A stretch of 64,000 nucleotides of DNA from Sporopachydermia quercuum (Eukaryota > Ascomycota > Sporopachydermiomycetes > Sporopachydermiales > Sporopachydermiaceae), in contig BCGN01000004.1 in the NCBI GenBank assembly GCA_001599295.1, forward strand, positions 992,346 to 1,056,345, read 5' to 3'. Below, piece by piece: positions 1 to 9,910 of the stretch. Made by a program: the position numbers and the translations under genes. Position 1 is the first letter of the stretch, and the number at the start of each line of letters is the position of its first letter. The notes beneath the pieces were generated by a model. It worked only from the letters and a program-made list of their open reading frames with translations, ran no database searches and was not told the DNA's origin.

Positions 1-1766
1 TTAATTCTTCTTCTTGATAGATTGCATATTTATGCTATGTTGAATTGTTTCGCTGTTTGATAAATCGTTGACGGTTACTAGTTGATGAGTATTATGTGCC
101 CAAAAAACCAGCACCCTCTAGTGGATATAAAGAGTTGATTGATTGATTAACAAATCAATTGTATTGCAACTCTGTAGATACGACTTCAACTAAGCTTTCT
201 TGAACCTCGACAATTGAAAAGCACTTTTCTTTAGAACAAACCGCTAGCTGTGCAGTTATAAGTAACAATCTGATATTACAACGGCTTCTCAATGACAATT
301 TGTCAGTGATCAAATTAAACCAACGTTTGTGTAAATAAAGGATTGAAAAGAATCAAACCAATTTATAATACTTTTATTTGGAAATTTATCCTTTTTTCTT
401 GATTCTTTAACAATTATTGAGAAGTCTCTACTGGCTCCATATAATAAATAATCGGCTGTGATTACTGGTGTTCTATTGGCGGATCCAGTGACACTATTGG
501 TATTTATTGACTGTTATGCTTCCTTTCGATGGGGCTAATAGCATTCAAAACTGCCATGCAATGTACAAGCAAAGTATTTATTCCAAGGCTCAACTAATCT
601 CTGCCACTACTTTTGCAATCAATTAATCTGTTGATAATAAATCGTACTTCACCTTGTAGTCATAGCATATGTATCATTTGACACCTGATTGCCAATGAAT
701 GATTTCCGGTTAGAATTCAAGCGATTATTTGGGTAAACTCCCATATAAAAATTCCCTTCTTTCAACTTCAGAGTGGAAAGTGAATTTTCATGTGATCCGG
801 GTAATTACTTGATTCTATATAAGCACTTTGAACTTTAATTGATAGGTAGACCATGAGGAAGAACAGACATCATGCTTCAAAGGATGTGAACTAATATTGA
901 TATGAGTTAACATATCATTAGGAAGAGCAGCATAAGCTATAATTGGAAATATATATAGATATATATGGGTAATTATAGTAGTTATCGGTGGAGTCTACTT
1001 TCTTACAAGGTGTATGAAAGAGATTGGGTCTTCAATAGGGGATGGAAAGTTTGATAAGCAGATTAAGGTACATGAGGACAAATAAACCTTTTTAGTTGGC
1101 ATTAGAGCAAAATGAACTTCTGAGTGGACTTGTATATATTGCTAAATTACTATAAAATGATGTTAGCAGCTTCAAGAAGTACGCTATTGACTGAAAATTG
1201 AGCAATTCAAGATAACTATGTGTGATCATTTTCATCGTGAAACAATAATATATATATGCAAGTAGAGGCTAAGTATTACTTCAACATCCACAGTGACATA
1301 TCGACTTTCTTTCGTAATCAATTGTCTAGATATCCTATCAGATTTCAAATTAAATAATCAACTCTTTAATCTCTCAACACCGTCACTCTTTTATTATATA
1401 CTATTCTTTTCTATCAGCTATTTTCTCCCTATCGTTAGTTTACGGAGGCTAGTCTATCTCTCACATACTTTCAGGCTTTATCTGATGATGTAATCCAAAT
1501 AGTGTTATGTTACCCTGTCAGAAATATAATTGAAAATAATTAGTAGTGATTACAAAAAGTATCAATCACTAAAGCCAGCAAAATGGAAACGAGAGAGAAT
1601 GAATAGATTCAATTCCCACACGTAATGATCAAGAGATAACTGCAATATTTTTCTGTATTTTGAAGAAGATAAACGTCAAATAGCTTATTGAGCATTCGCA
1701 GATAACCATCAAACATTTAACTGTTTCAGTGACAGAAAGTGTACTTTTAAATTCAATATAAACAAA
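1..1766. other. Intergenic, no gene recognised
   Basis: This AT-rich stretch lies before the first recognisable gene. The longest open frame is 66 codons (1293-1493); it is Phe/Leu/Tyr-rich and resembles no family I know. I see no tRNA-like B box and no mobile element. The last few hundred bases should hold the SBH1 promoter. Confidence 0.6.
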
Positions 1767-2347
1767 ATGGTATGTTAGAAATAATAGGCAAACTGTTGTC
1801 AATGAATAGTAGATATTTATTCGTCAAAGGAAGGAATACCCTAAGAGACCAATATGGCTCATGTTTGTAATGTTATGCGGAAATTGTCCTCATATGATGA
1901 GGATTGTATCGGCTATGAAATTGTAATAAGCAAAAATGGTTTTGAATGTGTACTAATATAACTGTTATAGTCATCAACTGCTATTCCAGGAGGAGCCAAA
2001 GCTCTTCAACGGTAAGTCAACTGTTAAAAGAACGATTCTGAGAGCAAATGAACTTGAAGATACTAGATAATTCGATTATCATGAATGTTTAGTTGAAATA
2101 AGATACTAATTATTGTAGCCGAAAAGCCAATCAAGACCGGCAAACTGCTGCTGCCAGTCAGAAGCCAACTTCAACCAGAAGCGCTGGGGCAGGTGGATCG
2201 TCTAATATTATGTTGAAGCTATACACTGATGAAGCCCAAGGATTCAAAGTTGATCCTACAGTTGTTTTATTCCTATCTATTGGATTCATTTTCAGTGTCA
2301 TTGCTCTACATGTTGTTGCTAAGATTACTGGAAAGTTGACAATTTGA
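1767..2347 (+). CDS. SBH1: Sec61 beta subunit of the ER protein translocon, two introns
   Basis: Encodes a tail-anchored subunit of the Sec61 translocation channel in the ER membrane. Exons are 1767-1769, 1971-2011 and 2119-2347, giving 90 residues. The first exon carries only the ATG, and intron 1 starts directly after it with GTATGT (1770-1970, branch TACTAAT near 1951). Intron 2 is 2012-2118 (GTAAGT, TACTAAT, TAG). The protein begins MSSTAIPGGAKALQRRK and has a Gly/Ser-rich cytosolic stretch, the family core around IMLKLYTDEAQGFKVDP, and a single C-terminal membrane segment (about residues 67-85) ending near KLTI. Length and architecture match Sbh1/Sbh2/Sec61 beta. An ORF caller without splicing misses this gene. 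I cannot tell whether a second paralogue exists elsewhere. Confidence 0.93.
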
Positions 2348-2587
2348 TAGAACAATTAATTGACAATTTAGGAATAGNNGATTCTAATAAAATACATGAA
2401 ATGTGCTACAGTACCTAGAGGTCGAGTCACCGATAAACATCCCTTATTAATCAAAATGAAATATAATAAAAAAAATAAATAAACATGATCGAAGGCTGTA
2501 GAATTTCATAACACCAATCACCTTCATTAAGTCTTTAAACTGAAAATAAAACTAATCACACGATTGTTAGCCATCCCGTTGATTGAA

Positions 2588-3844
2588 CTAATAACCAACC
2601 ATGTTCTCTTTTTGAAATTGTTCAACACTTATAACACCAGGCTTTCCANTATCTCCACTTTGTTTCATATCTTCAACCCCCTTCACAGGAACTTGTAGTA
2701 AATCGGGAGCACGTTGTGATTGGCTTACTGGTGGTGTCGGCAGTTGAGTTAGAGGTTGAGCTTGAACACTCTCTATGCTCCTTGGAATAGCTTCCAAGTA
2801 TGTGGAAGGAACGTATCCTATTCTCCCATCTCTAGTTCGCGCTCTCCACCATTGAGAAACATTACCAGCTGGATCAGCTTTAGAGATAATTGCAACTAAA
2901 TCACCTTTCTTCAAACTTAGCTCTATTTGAGGGTTCTCTGCGTTGAAATCATATAATGCACGGAAAAATTCAAGCTGAGATGGATCTTCTATATTTTGTC
3001 CAGGGCCAATTTGTGACCGTTCTTGATTTTCTGCTATTGTTTTTATAATTTTACCAATTAAATAAGGGAATCCAAAAACGGCTGCAACGAAAAACAGAAG
3101 TGGTTTCAACGATGGTTTAGGTAGCTTATCTTTACCCTCTTTCGATAAAGAATCGCTTTCTGTAGCTTCGAATTTCCTGAATTCTTCAACATTCAATTCT
3201 TTAGCTTTACCAGTATCTTTTCTTCCTGTCAGTTTAGCCATCAGACGTTTTACCCACCTTATAACCGTAAATATGCCTAACAAACTTCCTAATGCATTCC
3301 GTAGATTTCCAAACTGTTCAGCAACACTTATCATAGCAAAAAACGATGAATGTGTGGCCATATATGTACTCTCCAACATTTGAGCAAACCCTCCAATAGC
3401 GCCAACAATACCTTCTAGTAGTTGAAACGTTGCTTGTGTAGAATTAGTAAAACTGTTAAGACCACCTTGCCCTTGCATCATTGGCCCACCACCCATTCCC
3501 ATCCCATATCCACCATATCCTCCATATCCTCCATACATATTACTTCCATATCCTCCATACACTCCACCTCCAAGCCTACTGCTATATGGTGAGCTATATG
3601 AGTTATAACCACCATACGATGAACCATACGATGATGAGTACGGTGAATAACTACTGGTAGTCGCACCAACAGTACCTAATGATTCTGGTCGTGCTGGTAC
3701 TACTGGATCAACCATAGTACTTCCTGATCCAACACTTGATGCTGCGCTATGAGCCCCATCATCTACTACACTCGTTTCCCCAGATGCTACAGCGGTGGAA
3801 GTACCTGAAGAAACCTCCCATGGCTTCGCCCTTGGAACAGACAT
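2588..3844 (-). CDS. PEX13: Peroxisomal import docking protein with SH3 domain
   Basis: Peroxisomal membrane component of the docking complex that receives the cargo receptors Pex5 and Pex7, partly through Pex14. The 418-residue protein has the Pex13 layout: a proline-containing N-terminus (MSVPRAKPWE), a Tyr/Gly/Ser-rich region with GGYGGYG repeats at about residues 70-118, a central membrane-associated segment, a basic linker, a hydrophobic segment LLFFVAAVFGFPYLIGKI, and a C-terminal SH3 domain at about residues 290-351 (start ALYDF, later WWRAR and GYVPSTYLE). One ambiguous base (2649) leaves residue 399 undefined. It lies divergently from ATG16 and shares the 1-kb upstream region. Its import role links it to the amine oxidase at 36.5 kb, a peroxisomal cargo. 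Confidence 0.95.
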   Translation of the reverse strand: MSVPRAKPWEVSSGTSTAVASGETSVVDDGAHSAASSVGSGSTMVDPVVPARPESLGTVGATTSSYSPYSSSYGSSYGGYNSYSSPYSSRLGGGVYGGYGSNMYGGYGGYGGYGMGMGGGPMMQGQGGLNSFTNSTQATFQLLEGIVGAIGGFAQMLESTYMATHSSFFAMISVAEQFGNLRNALGSLLGIFTVIRWVKRLMAKLTGRKDTGKAKELNVEEFRKFEATESDSLSKEGKDKLPKPSLKPLLFFVAAVFGFPYLIGKIIKTIAENQERSQIGPGQNIEDPSQLEFFRALYDFNAENPQIELSLKKGDLVAIISKADPAGNVSQWWRARTRDGRIGYVPSTYLEAIPRSIESVQAQPLTQLPTPPVSQSQRAPDLLQVPVKGVEDMKQSGDXGKPGVISVEQFQKENMVGY

Positions 3845-4300
3845 TCCTACTATGATATTCTATCGTTATTGGTTTTTTACTACTTAATCTCCACCAAACT
3901 GATCTTATATTGATCTTAAGCTGAACCAACTAGAGCCACGCACCTTCTACTACCTAATTCTTTCGTCCGTATCTATTGAAAATTGTATTCTTCTCTACCA
4001 AGAATAAGCAATATAACAAGTCTAACTCTCTCCGTTTAATTTTTTTTTCCCGAATATGTCCAATCCAAACAATCAGGTTCGCGTCACTATGTTTATACAA
4101 ATAAGTGGCTCTCTTTTGTCATAAGAATCAAAATCGGTCTATCGCTAATCTTCGCATTCTGTCCGATACAAATGTAAAATAAGAGTTATCACAAATCATA
4201 CAACAAAACCAACTAAACAATCTCTTGGTAAAAAGTTACCCCACTTGGTTTGGTGTGATTTTTGTTTGATGGGACTTTTACCGCCGAGGCGAGGCATATT

Positions 4301-4313
4301 ACACCCATACATC
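4301..4313 (+). promoter_or_regulatory. Rap1-type binding sequence
   Basis: ACACCCATACATC matches the well-known Rap1/RPG-box consensus of budding yeasts. It sits about 460 bp upstream of the PEX13 ATG and 530 bp upstream of the ATG16 ATG. Function here is inferred from sequence only, and Rap1 specificity may differ in this lineage. Confidence 0.4.
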
Positions 4314-4338
4314 TGTTAGGAAAATGAGTGTGAAAATG

Positions 4339-4362
4339 GAAATCGGAAATCGGAAATCGGAA
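4339..4362 (+). repeat. Short tandem repeat of an 8-mer (GGAAATC unit)
   Basis: Three near-perfect head-to-tail copies of the unit GAAATCG(G) lie in the PEX13-ATG16 intergenic region. It is probably a simple replication-slippage repeat. Confidence 0.7.
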
Positions 4363-4843
4363 AAGAGACTCTGAGACGAGAATATGCTATTGTATTACGT
4401 AATCTGATATTTACTATTCATCCATTTCTTATCGTGAGAATAAATAGGAAGTGCCATCGTGTGTGTCTTTATATTGTTGCTGCTCCTGATAAGAATGACT
4501 GGTAGATTTTATATATCGGAAATGAGTAGTTTGATTGTTTATTTATTTGATATATAAGTGGCTGATAGTTATTAAAATTAGTAGAGGCGATTCACTGAAT
4601 TTCAAAGGAACCTTTTGGGTTTTCCGATTGTATTGATGCTTGGCTATATGGGTTGTTGTTTGTTAATGGTTGCTGGCATAAGCTTGATTGACTGATTGAT
4701 CAGAAGATTAATAATACTGAAAACGACATTGGATTCCTGGAATGTCTTATATATAACATGCAATGGAATTATTGGGATTGAATCTTTTTGTATTTGTTAA
4801 GTTTATTCGTTCTATTGGTATTTCATACTTATAAATATCAGTC

Positions 4844-5454
4844 ATGAGCACCTCTTCTGACTGGAGATCCAATGTTCTCATCAGTCTTAATGAAAGAGAT
4901 ATAAAACAACGAAATATACAGAATTACTACGATTCGTGTAAGTGTGATGATTTTGTATTACGGTTGTATTTTTCATATCGATTGAGTTAGACTCTAACAA
5001 TGTCATGATTGAAGTCAGTTCTGTTATTGCAAGGATCTATGAAACAGAGCAGGTTTTCAAGTCATTTGACGGCTCGAAATCGCTAGATAAAAATGCTATA
5101 CTAGATAGAGCAAACTCTTTAGAATTGAGTACAGTGAAGAAAAATATACAGTTGCTGGAAAACAAGTATGAGAATGAGAAGAAGTTAGTAGCAGACCTCA
5201 GGGCAAAACTTGAAAGACGAAATGAAGAAATGAACGAAAAGAACCGATCGGTGACATTAATTAATGATGAGCTGCTTTTTGTCAATATTGAAAACAATAT
5301 GTTGAATAAACAAATTGAAGAGCTAAGAAAGGAAAATGATGCATTGAAACAAGAGAATAAAGAATTAGTTGACAGATGGATGGCAAAAATGAAAATCGAT
5401 GCGGACAAAGTAAATGAGTTGAATCAACTATTACAATCAAATAATTCGAGATAA
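4844..5454 (+). CDS. ATG16: Autophagy protein Atg16, one intron
   Basis: Atg16 binds Atg12-Atg5 and forms the E3-like complex for Atg8 lipidation on the phagophore. Exon 1 is 4844-4937, starting MSTSSDWRSNVLISLNERD, the Atg5-binding helix pattern. The 5' site is GTAAGT at 4938. The best acceptor is AG at 5013-5014, preceded by CTCTAAC as branch site at 4992-4998, so exon 2 is 5015-5454 and the protein is 177 residues. An alternative acceptor at 4989-4990 is also in phase and would add eight residues including a Met. The C-terminal two thirds is a heptad coiled coil, with the family signature ENKELVDRWMAKMKIDADKVNELN near the end. Length is close to the 150 residues of S. cerevisiae Atg16. The unspliced frame would appear to start at 5005. 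Confidence 0.85.
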
Positions 5455-5570
5455 TCTTCAGCATAGTATCATATCAGAAATCATGACCTCCTTCTCAAAG
5501 CAAGTAGTCTATTAATTACACATAGTAAATTTAAATATATACGGAGTCAAACAAAAATGAAAAAGAAAAG

Positions 5571-5600
5571 AAATGGATAGAAATGGATAGAAATGGAAGG
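5571..5600 (+). repeat. Short tandem repeat of a 10-mer in the ADE6 3' region
   Basis: Two perfect copies of AAATGGATAG and a third diverged copy (AAATGGAAGG) lie between the convergent ends of ATG16 and ADE6. It is simple sequence without evident function. Confidence 0.6.
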
Positions 5601-5713
5601 AAAGGAGAAGACTCTCGAGTGATATTGGAGAAGGCATAATACTGGTAGGAAACCAACAGTGGTGTTTAGATAAATAATACAATGAGAAGCAAACCGATGA
5701 ATAATAAAATTTA

Positions 5714-8700
5714 TCATGGTCCAAGCCATCTTCTTGCTGATCTGAATAATCTTACCCATGGCCCAATTTCACCCCAAGCTTCACCTTCTTCCTTCGGATA
5801 CCAAGAGTTAGCTTCTTTGTTTACCACTCTTTCTGGATGTGGCATCATGATTAGCACACGGCCATTAGGAGTACGGACACCAGTAATACCATTAGGACTT
5901 CCGTTAGGATTGAAAGGATACTTTTCAGTAACCTTGCCATAGTTGTCAACATATCTTACTGACACCAAGTTTTCGGACAGAAGTTTCTTCAGTTTTTCTG
6001 GTGATGAGAATTTAGCACGACCTTCCCCATGAGCAACAGCAATTGGCAGTTTGGAACCTCTCATTCCATCCAAAAACACTGATGGAGTTTCAGCTTCATC
6101 AACAATTTCAACCATACAAACTCTAGCTTCGTATTGTTCAGAAATGTTTCGTTCAAATGATGGCCAAGTCTCACTACCAGGGATAATGCTGGTGAGTTTA
6201 GATAAAAACTGACAACCATTACAAGCTCCAAAGGCAAAAGTGTCTTCTCTTTCATTGAAAAAGTTGTAAAATTCATTATAAGCTTTCTCGTGCCATAAAA
6301 CGGATTTGGCCCAACCAGATCCGGCCCCCAAAACATCACCATAAGAGAACCCACCACAAGCAGCTAAACCAATAAAATCTGTTAAAGAAACGTCTCCGCT
6401 CAAAATATCTGACATGTGGACATCAACAGCAGTGAATCCAGCTTGTTGGAATGAGTATGCCATTTCTTGTTGACCATTCACACCTTGTTCTCTCAGTATA
6501 GCAACCTTGGGTCTCTGTGTGATTGGTTGTTTTACTAGACTATCAGTTGGATTAAATGTCAATTTGTATGACAACCCAGGATCTTGATTGTCTTGAATGC
6601 TCAAAAATTCTTGATCGGCAGTCTTTGGATTATCTCTCAATTGTTGCATTTTATATGATGTTTCACCCCATGCTTGTTGCAGTTGAGCACGTGTCGAAGA
6701 TATCACAACATCACCATTGAAAGAAACAGTAACAGTTTGTTCCTTGATTGAAGTAGTTAATCTTGAAACTGAACCAATTACTTTGACATGAGTTTCACCT
6801 ACACCAAATCTAGCAAAGATAAGCGTGAGTTTCTCCAAGTTCTCTTCTTTCACTTGAAGTACACATCCTAATTCTTCGCTGAATAATTCAGTAATAATAT
6901 CTTCTGTTGAGTTAATATCAACATCCAACCCAACTCTACCAGCAAAGGCCATTTCTAATAAAGTGACAATAAGGCCACCATCAGAAATATCGTGATAAGC
7001 CAATACAATTTCCTCATCAACAGAATGAAGGTATTGCAAAGCTAATAAAAGCCCTTTGAAAAGTTTGATGTCTCTAATAGTTGGTGCAGAATTACCAACT
7101 TCTCCGTAGACTTGTGCAATGGCAGAACCACCTAATACTTTCTTTTGGCCCTGTTCGACCAAGTCAATATGAACTAAGACTGTTCGCTCATCATTGGAGG
7201 ATCTGGTCAGTTGAGGTGTCCAAGTCTTGTGAACATTATCAACAGGACCAAAAGCCGTGATGTTCAGTGATAAAGGAGATGTAACTTCCTTTGTATTGCC
7301 ATTGGCATCATTCCATTTCATCTTCATAGACATAGAGTCCTTGCCAACGGGGATGCTGATACCAAGGGCAGGACATAAATCTAATCCAATAGCTTGAACA
7401 GCTTCATACAAAGCAGCACCTTCACCTTCATGACTAGCAGCACTCATCCAATTAGCGCTTAGTCTAACTCTCTCTAAATCGCAGATATTGGCAGCATAAA
7501 GGTTCATTAAAGATTCAGCAATTGCCATCTTAGCAGAAGCTTCGGCAGAAATTAAAGCCAAGTTAGGCTTTTCACCCATGGCCATTGCTTCACCAGTAAT
7601 AACACCTTCTCCTAAAGAGGTTCCTGTCACACCAACATCGGCTACAGGAACTTGCCATGGGCCTACCATTTGGTCACGATAGATGAGGCCAGTGACAGAT
7701 CTGTCACCAATTGTGATCAAAAATGATTTAGAACCAACTCCTGGTAAATGCAATACACGATCAAGAGCCTCGGCAACTACGGTTCTAACTCTAGCTGGGT
7801 CTGCAGAAATTGTATCGTCGTCATTGGTGCCTGTTGATCCTTGTTCTGAATTATTAATATATGTAGTCAAAGATGAATCGAAAGGTTCTAATCTTAAACG
7901 TTTAGTTGTAGCAGTTCTACTCATCTTAGGAGGTTTACCAAATAATTTAGACATTTCAATATCAATAGGTGTTGTTCCCAAGAGTCTATCAGTTAATATC
8001 AGTCTTTCTTCAGATGTGGCATGACCAACAACTGCAAAAATGGCTCTTTCTCTCTCGCAAATCTCCTTGAATGTATCAAGATCTTGGTGGGCAACTGCCA
8101 TTACATATCTTTCTTGAGCTTCACAACACCAGATTTCCATTGGTGACATTCCAGGTTCAATACATGGTATGTCTCTTAGTTCGAACTTAGCACCAAGTCC
8201 ATTGTCATGAACGATTTCTGGTAAAGCATTAGACAAACCACCAGCACCAACGTCATGAATTGACTGAATAGGATTTTGGGAACCTAAGCTGACGCACGCA
8301 TCAATTACTTGTTGTGCTCTTCTCTGCATTTCAGGGTTTCCTCTTTGAACTGAAGCAAAATCTAATTCTGCGCTTCCTTCACCAGAAGAAACAGACGATG
8401 CAGCACCACCACCCAAACCAATAAGCATGGAGGGTCCACCAAGAACAATTAAAGCAGCTCCAGGGGTTATTCTTCTATTTTTTAGTGCAAACTGAGGTCT
8501 AATAGCACCCATACCACCAGCAAGCATAATAGGTTTATGGAACCCTCTGATTTCCGGTTTTCCTTCAGCGTTAACAACAGAAGTAGTTAAAGTACGGAAG
8601 TAACCTGCAATGCAAGGACGACCGAATTCGTTGTTGAAAGCAGCTGAACCAATAGGAGCTTCAATCATAATATCTAATGCTGATGAGATATGACCTGGTT

Positions 8701-9910
8701 TACCAACATCTAATTCCCAAGGTTGTTTGAAGTCTGGGATTAATAAATCGGAGACAGCAAATCCTGCTAAACCAGCTTTTGATTTGGAGCCTCTTCCAAC
8801 AGCACCTTCGTCTCGGATTTCACCGCCAGAACCGGTGGCAGCACCAGGGAAAGGAGAAACTGCAGTAGGATGGTTGTGAGTTTCGACTTTAGCTAAATAA
8901 TGAACAATTTCCTTTTTCAGTAACCAAACTTTTGACTTTTGATCAGGTGCGTAGAAAAAAGCGTCAAATCCTTCTAATACAGCTGCGTTATCACTATAAG
9001 CAGAAATTGTGTAGTTAGGATTGGTCTTATGTGTATTTCGAATCATTTGGAACAAACTGAAAGGTTTCTGTTCGCCATCGATCTTCCAGTCAGCATTGAA
9101 AATCTTATGACGGCAGTGTTCAGAATTCACTTGAGCAAACATAAACAGTTCAACATCTGTGGGGTTCTTATTAGCCTTTGTATATATATCTAAAAGATAA
9201 TCAATTTCACCAGCATCCAAAGCCAATCCATAAGTAACATTAGCTTGCTCCAATTTCTCCTTTGCATTCTTAACTCCTAAAATTTGAATCTCATTCAAAG
9301 GTTTAGGTGAATGTTTTTCAAATAAATCATTATAAGTAGGTGGATGTGCAAGAATGGTTTGAGTCATTCTATCAAAAATAGATTCCAATCCAACCGATCC
9401 TGGATTTTTCAAGTAATCACTCATTGGAAATCCCTTTCTGACTTGGATCAAAACAACTAAACCCCGTTCAATCCTTTCAACAGATTCATCTAAACCGCAA
9501 ACTTGGGCAATATTGGTAGCTTTAGATGACCAAGGTGAGATTGTTCCTTGTCTTGGAAATATTCTCAAAAGATACGTGTCTGGTTCAATAGTGACACTTT
9601 CAGGCTCAACGATAGCTTTGATTAATGTCTGATTGAGTGAATCACTTGAATCTACAGGTGAATCATAAATCAGCAGGGCATCTAACAATTTTCTAGCAAA
9701 ATTTTCTTCGCTTGGTTCTCTTGTTAAAGGGTTTTCTTTTCCTTCTTTTGACTCTTTCAAAGCTACACAGTGAACGTATGCAGATTTGATCGAAGTAACC
9801 ACAGAGGAGTTAACTGATTGATTAACTGAAGTAATCAAATTAGAAACTCTGAACGGTGACAAGGCAACAGGGCCTGGAAGCACCAACATTTGACCGTCTG
9901 TTGTGCTCAT
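5714..9910 (-). CDS. ADE6: Phosphoribosylformylglycinamidine synthase (FGAM synthase)
   Basis: Catalyses the ATP- and glutamine-dependent conversion of FGAR to FGAM in de novo purine synthesis, in the cytosol. The 1398-residue single-chain enzyme matches the eukaryotic PurL type (about 1350 residues). It has an N-terminal PurS-like part, a linker with VNSEHCRHK, two AIR-synthase-like halves (the ATP-binding part with GGGAASSVSSGEG and KVETHNHPTAVSPFPGAATG) and a C-terminal class I glutamine amidotransferase starting around PKVAILREQGVNG. The nucleophile is Cys1230 in GACNGCQ, and the His/Glu of the triad are in MPHPER (His1358, Glu1360). No breaks are seen over 4.2 kb, which argues that base calling is sound in this region. 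It is convergent with ATG16. A Bas1/Gcn4-type TGACTC lies about 390 bp upstream. Confidence 0.98.
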   Translation of the reverse strand: MSTTDGQMLVLPGPVALSPFRVSNLITSVNQSVNSSVVTSIKSAYVHCVALKESKEGKENPLTREPSEENFARKLLDALLIYDSPVDSSDSLNQTLIKAIVEPESVTIEPDTYLLRIFPRQGTISPWSSKATNIAQVCGLDESVERIERGLVVLIQVRKGFPMSDYLKNPGSVGLESIFDRMTQTILAHPPTYNDLFEKHSPKPLNEIQILGVKNAKEKLEQANVTYGLALDAGEIDYLLDIYTKANKNPTDVELFMFAQVNSEHCRHKIFNADWKIDGEQKPFSLFQMIRNTHKTNPNYTISAYSDNAAVLEGFDAFFYAPDQKSKVWLLKKEIVHYLAKVETHNHPTAVSPFPGAATGSGGEIRDEGAVGRGSKSKAGLAGFAVSDLLIPDFKQPWELDVGKPGHISSALDIMIEAPIGSAAFNNEFGRPCIAGYFRTLTTSVVNAEGKPEIRGFHKPIMLAGGMGAIRPQFALKNRRITPGAALIVLGGPSMLIGLGGGAASSVSSGEGSAELDFASVQRGNPEMQRRAQQVIDACVSLGSQNPIQSIHDVGAGGLSNALPEIVHDNGLGAKFELRDIPCIEPGMSPMEIWCCEAQERYVMAVAHQDLDTFKEICERERAIFAVVGHATSEERLILTDRLLGTTPIDIEMSKLFGKPPKMSRTATTKRLRLEPFDSSLTTYINNSEQGSTGTNDDDTISADPARVRTVVAEALDRVLHLPGVGSKSFLITIGDRSVTGLIYRDQMVGPWQVPVADVGVTGTSLGEGVITGEAMAMGEKPNLALISAEASAKMAIAESLMNLYAANICDLERVRLSANWMSAASHEGEGAALYEAVQAIGLDLCPALGISIPVGKDSMSMKMKWNDANGNTKEVTSPLSLNITAFGPVDNVHKTWTPQLTRSSNDERTVLVHIDLVEQGQKKVLGGSAIAQVYGEVGNSAPTIRDIKLFKGLLLALQYLHSVDEEIVLAYHDISDGGLIVTLLEMAFAGRVGLDVDINSTEDIITELFSEELGCVLQVKEENLEKLTLIFARFGVGETHVKVIGSVSRLTTSIKEQTVTVSFNGDVVISSTRAQLQQAWGETSYKMQQLRDNPKTADQEFLSIQDNQDPGLSYKLTFNPTDSLVKQPITQRPKVAILREQGVNGQQEMAYSFQQAGFTAVDVHMSDILSGDVSLTDFIGLAACGGFSYGDVLGAGSGWAKSVLWHEKAYNEFYNFFNEREDTFAFGACNGCQFLSKLTSIIPGSETWPSFERNISEQYEARVCMVEIVDEAETPSVFLDGMRGSKLPIAVAHGEGRAKFSSPEKLKKLLSENLVSVRYVDNYGKVTEKYPFNPNGSPNGITGVRTPNGRVLIMMPHPERVVNKEANSWYPKEEGEAWGEIGPWVRLFRSARRWLGP

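Larger units (their letters stand above)
3845..4843. other. Divergent promoter region between PEX13 and ATG16
   Basis: About 1 kb with no open frame of note. It contains a Rap1-type sequence (4301-4313) and a short tandem repeat (4339-4362), listed separately. Both flanking genes are transcribed away from it. Confidence 0.6.
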
